Positions 61,738 through 64,000 of a DNA stretch of 64,000 nucleotides are shown one piece after another. The DNA is taken from the NCBI GenBank assembly GCA_037074615.1, contig CM073515.1, forward strand, positions 17,197,001-17,261,000, given 5' to 3'. Every line of letters begins with the position of its first letter. The stretch's first letter is position 1. The notes beneath the pieces were generated by a model that searched no databases, was not told where the DNA came from, and saw nothing but the letters and a program-made list of their open reading frames with translations. The stretch is from Leucaena leucocephala (taxonomy: Eukaryota; Streptophyta; Magnoliopsida; Fabales; Fabaceae). A program made the translations under genes and the position numbers.

Positions 61738-64000
61738 TTTTGGTATCAAAGCATAGGATTCTGGCTCAGAGTAGAAGGTTCTGGTACAGAATCGAGAGGG
61801 TTCTAGTACAGAACAAAGGGTTCTGGCACATATAATAAGATTCTGGCACAGAACAGAAGGTTCTAGCTCAGTGATGCTCTGGTATAGTTAGTGATTTGAA
61901 CTAAGAAGTTCTCTCCCTAATAGAAGATATAGGGATAGTGTTCATTACTTAGAGATAGTGACACCCAGATAGATAGAACAGTACCCCATACCTTACAATG
62001 GTATATGGTAATCTTTAAGGAAGTAGTTAGTCTTAGTCAACCGTTACCACCAAGGTCTCGTGTTTCTTAGCACGATATGGCTGGACTAAGCAGGATAACA
62101 TCTTGGGAGTAGTTTCCTTTATAGATAGAGACAGAAGCTGACTAATCTCAGGTCAAGGGAAGCTGCCAGACATTACAATGGCAATGATAATGAAGGTACC
62201 AACCTGATTGAAGTTAATAAACTAGAGGATTAGTACAAAGCATAATCAAGCCAGATAGTATAAAGTAAGGAGATATGAAAGATTAGTTTAAGACAATGTT
62301 CAGAAGTAGATCCTCTATGTGAGTAGATCTACATTACGAGAGAATTAAAGTTAGATTGAAGACTTGCCTAGGAATGATCCTAGCAGGTGGCCTAAAGTTA
62401 AAGACAAAATGTTTAATAGATAGAGAGCTGATGTTCCCAAGACAAAGGGATTACATCATGAAATAATAGTAATCTAGCAGACCTAAGGTAGAGTACCTTA
62501 GAGAACATAAGTAATAGACGATGAATGAGATCCATACGACATAAGTTCTTCAGGATCAAGAAAAAGAAGTTTATGATATATAAAGAGAGAAAGGTAGCCA
62601 CATTTTCAAAGATAAAGAGACTCCCCAATTTAAGACAGAGTAATGAGCAAGAGTAAGATAAAGTAATGAAGGGTTGAGTCTATACCCTAGTAAGAGGGTA
62701 ATGTGGTAGCCTAAGTTAAATGAGTAGTTATTTTAGGTTCCTAAATAAATATTTAGGACCTAGCAGATAATGTGATAGAGGAAAGAATGTTCAATTGTAG
62801 TGTATGTATGATGGATGGTTGAGCAAATTTATGTGATGATGACATGGCTTATATTGCCATGAGTTATGATGGATAGTCGCATCTCCTTGCAGTTATCATA
62901 TGATGACACGCATGTTAGAGTATGCTATGAATACTCCCCTCATGCAGTACATGCAGGGTAGAGTTTATGATGAGAAAGTTATGTTGTTCCCATACCATAC
63001 AACATACAATAAGAATGTACCCAGGATGATAGACAGTCTCAATAAGTGAGACAGTTGTTACAATATGATTGGGGTTACTCAGATATTTTTATAGACTTAT
63101 GAGTACAATACTCAGGGCCATTTCTTATGTTAGGGTTATAGCAAGTACCAAGAAGGTAGTAGTGTTATAACTATCAAAAGAAATGGTATACATAAAGAGT
63201 AAGAGATAACAGTAAAGAGATTGTTTTCATATCACTCTTCAGATAAGAGATGGAAATGAAACAAATGGCTCTCAGATAGACCTAGATTCAGATGAGTTTA
63301 GATCACTCCTCAGACAAGAGTTAGATATGATACAGATTGCTCACAGTTAGAGCATAGTTTAAATGGCTCTCAGTTAGAGCACATATTAAAATGAGAAGTT
63401 ATTATAAGGCTATAGCAACAAAATGCAATGGCAGGTGGTTAGACCATAATTGGTAAGCCACAATAGAGTAAGAAAGATGAGAAGGAACTCCTGAGTAAGA
63501 AGGAAAATAAGTAAAGTCTTCGTAAATAATATGGGCTACTGAATGTATTTTAAATTTTTTTTATTGAGTTATCAACAAGTGGAAGCAGTTAACCTTATAA
63601 CTTAGTCTGTTGGATGAGATCTTTCAGAGATAATGATACAGTACAACAGAATCACAGAGGATTCTAGAGGGTCGCAGTTAGATCCTAGCATGGCTCAAGG
63701 GTCACAATTAGATCCTAACAGCTTCAAAGCCGCAGTTAGATTCTAAAAAGGCTTACAGTTGATCGCAATTAGATCCTGAGGTCACAGTTAGACCTAGCCT
63801 AAGGAAAGTAAGGAGCCATGAAGAAATGAAAACAGTACAGTATCTCTTTGGAAATATGAGTACCAAAGACGAAGTTAGGGTAAAGAGCTTCATGAGTTGA
63901 TAAACTCATCTAGAAAATTTATTTATAGCCTATATTATATACAAACTGAACTTAGTTTACCCTTACAAAGATGGAGTTTAAGTTCAAGTCTGGGTACTAA
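61738..64000 (+). mobile_element. Element Y interior, 5' part, non-coding, runs off the window
   Basis: Follows the LTR with PBS TGGTATCAAAGC (61741-61752). No open frame longer than about 70 codons and no gag or pol motif in 2.26 kb, whereas gag normally starts within 1 kb. Instead it shows repeat blocks: five 'TTCTGGxxCAGAA' units at 61758-61872, 'GCTCTCAGTTAGAGCAC' units at 63240-63390, and 'GTCGCAGTTAGATCCTA' units at 63655-63810. Homologous to the interior of X in opposite orientation. Confidence 0.75.
61741..61752 (+). promoter_or_regulatory. Primer-binding site of element Y
   Basis: TGGTATCAAAGC, one mismatch to the initiator-Met tRNA site, three bases after the LTR end. The same TTT spacer precedes the PBS of element V at 49610-49612. 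Confidence 0.88.

Noticed and set aside
63970..64000. T-arm-like GTTCAAGTC near the window end
   Set aside because: No acceptor stem, D-arm or anticodon arm around it; not a tRNA.

Overview
The window is nuclear DNA from a flowering plant, most likely a eudicot. It is very AT-rich by eye. It holds broken Ty1/copia elements of the Tork/Angela and SIRE types, a chromodomain-bearing Ty3/gypsy remnant, several copies of a long-LTR gypsy family, and decayed pieces of plant genes (a GRF/CCHC zinc-finger gene with introns and a pentatricopeptide-repeat gene). I see no bacterial-style operon, no rRNA or tRNA gene, no CRISPR array and no intact host gene. The window is almost entirely retrotransposon sediment.

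Layout: 1-3089 is the 3' end of a decayed copia element on + with its LTR. 3095-3268 is a LINE scrap. 3779-6053 is a decayed chromovirus (gypsy) on -. 6054-13593 is an Angela-like copia element on -, fairly young, with a 1.9 kb 5' LTR, PBS, gag-pol and a truncated 3' LTR. Its 5' end sits inside the third visible exon of a zinc-knuckle/GRF gene (13594-15798, -), which is itself a pseudogene. 16041-17250 is an element with inverted ends carrying 110-bp tandem repeats. 18680-20215 is a cluster of minisatellite-like arrays. 21496-22210 is a PPR pseudogene.

From about 23.1 kb to the right edge the DNA is a nest of one long-LTR gypsy family in both orientations, cut by SIRE-type copia elements. On - I read an element X whose 5' LTR is 46612-49187, whose internal part is 41539-46611 (no recognisable coding domain, with a clear polypurine tract), and whose 3' LTR starts at 41538. 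That 3' LTR was later split by a solo LTR of its own family (36826-40023, target duplication GACTG on both sides), by an Angela solo LTR (34394-36285, target duplication TATAT on both sides) and by a SIRE-like element (24039-33655). It appears to end near 23143. A second SIRE-like element (50648-57685) splits another LTR of the same family. At 59783-64000 a + copy (Y) begins with LTR, PBS and a non-coding internal region homologous to that of X, and runs off the window.

The most interesting points are: the gypsy family whose two copies share a repeat-rich, apparently non-coding interior (a candidate large non-autonomous retrotransposon); the perfect 180-bp in-frame duplication of the Angela gag zinc knuckle; the SIRE LTR packed with TTATCGATAA-type palindromes; and the GRF gene killed by mutation and cut by Angela. 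All lineage names rest on protein motifs and LTR structure read by eye; no database search was possible.
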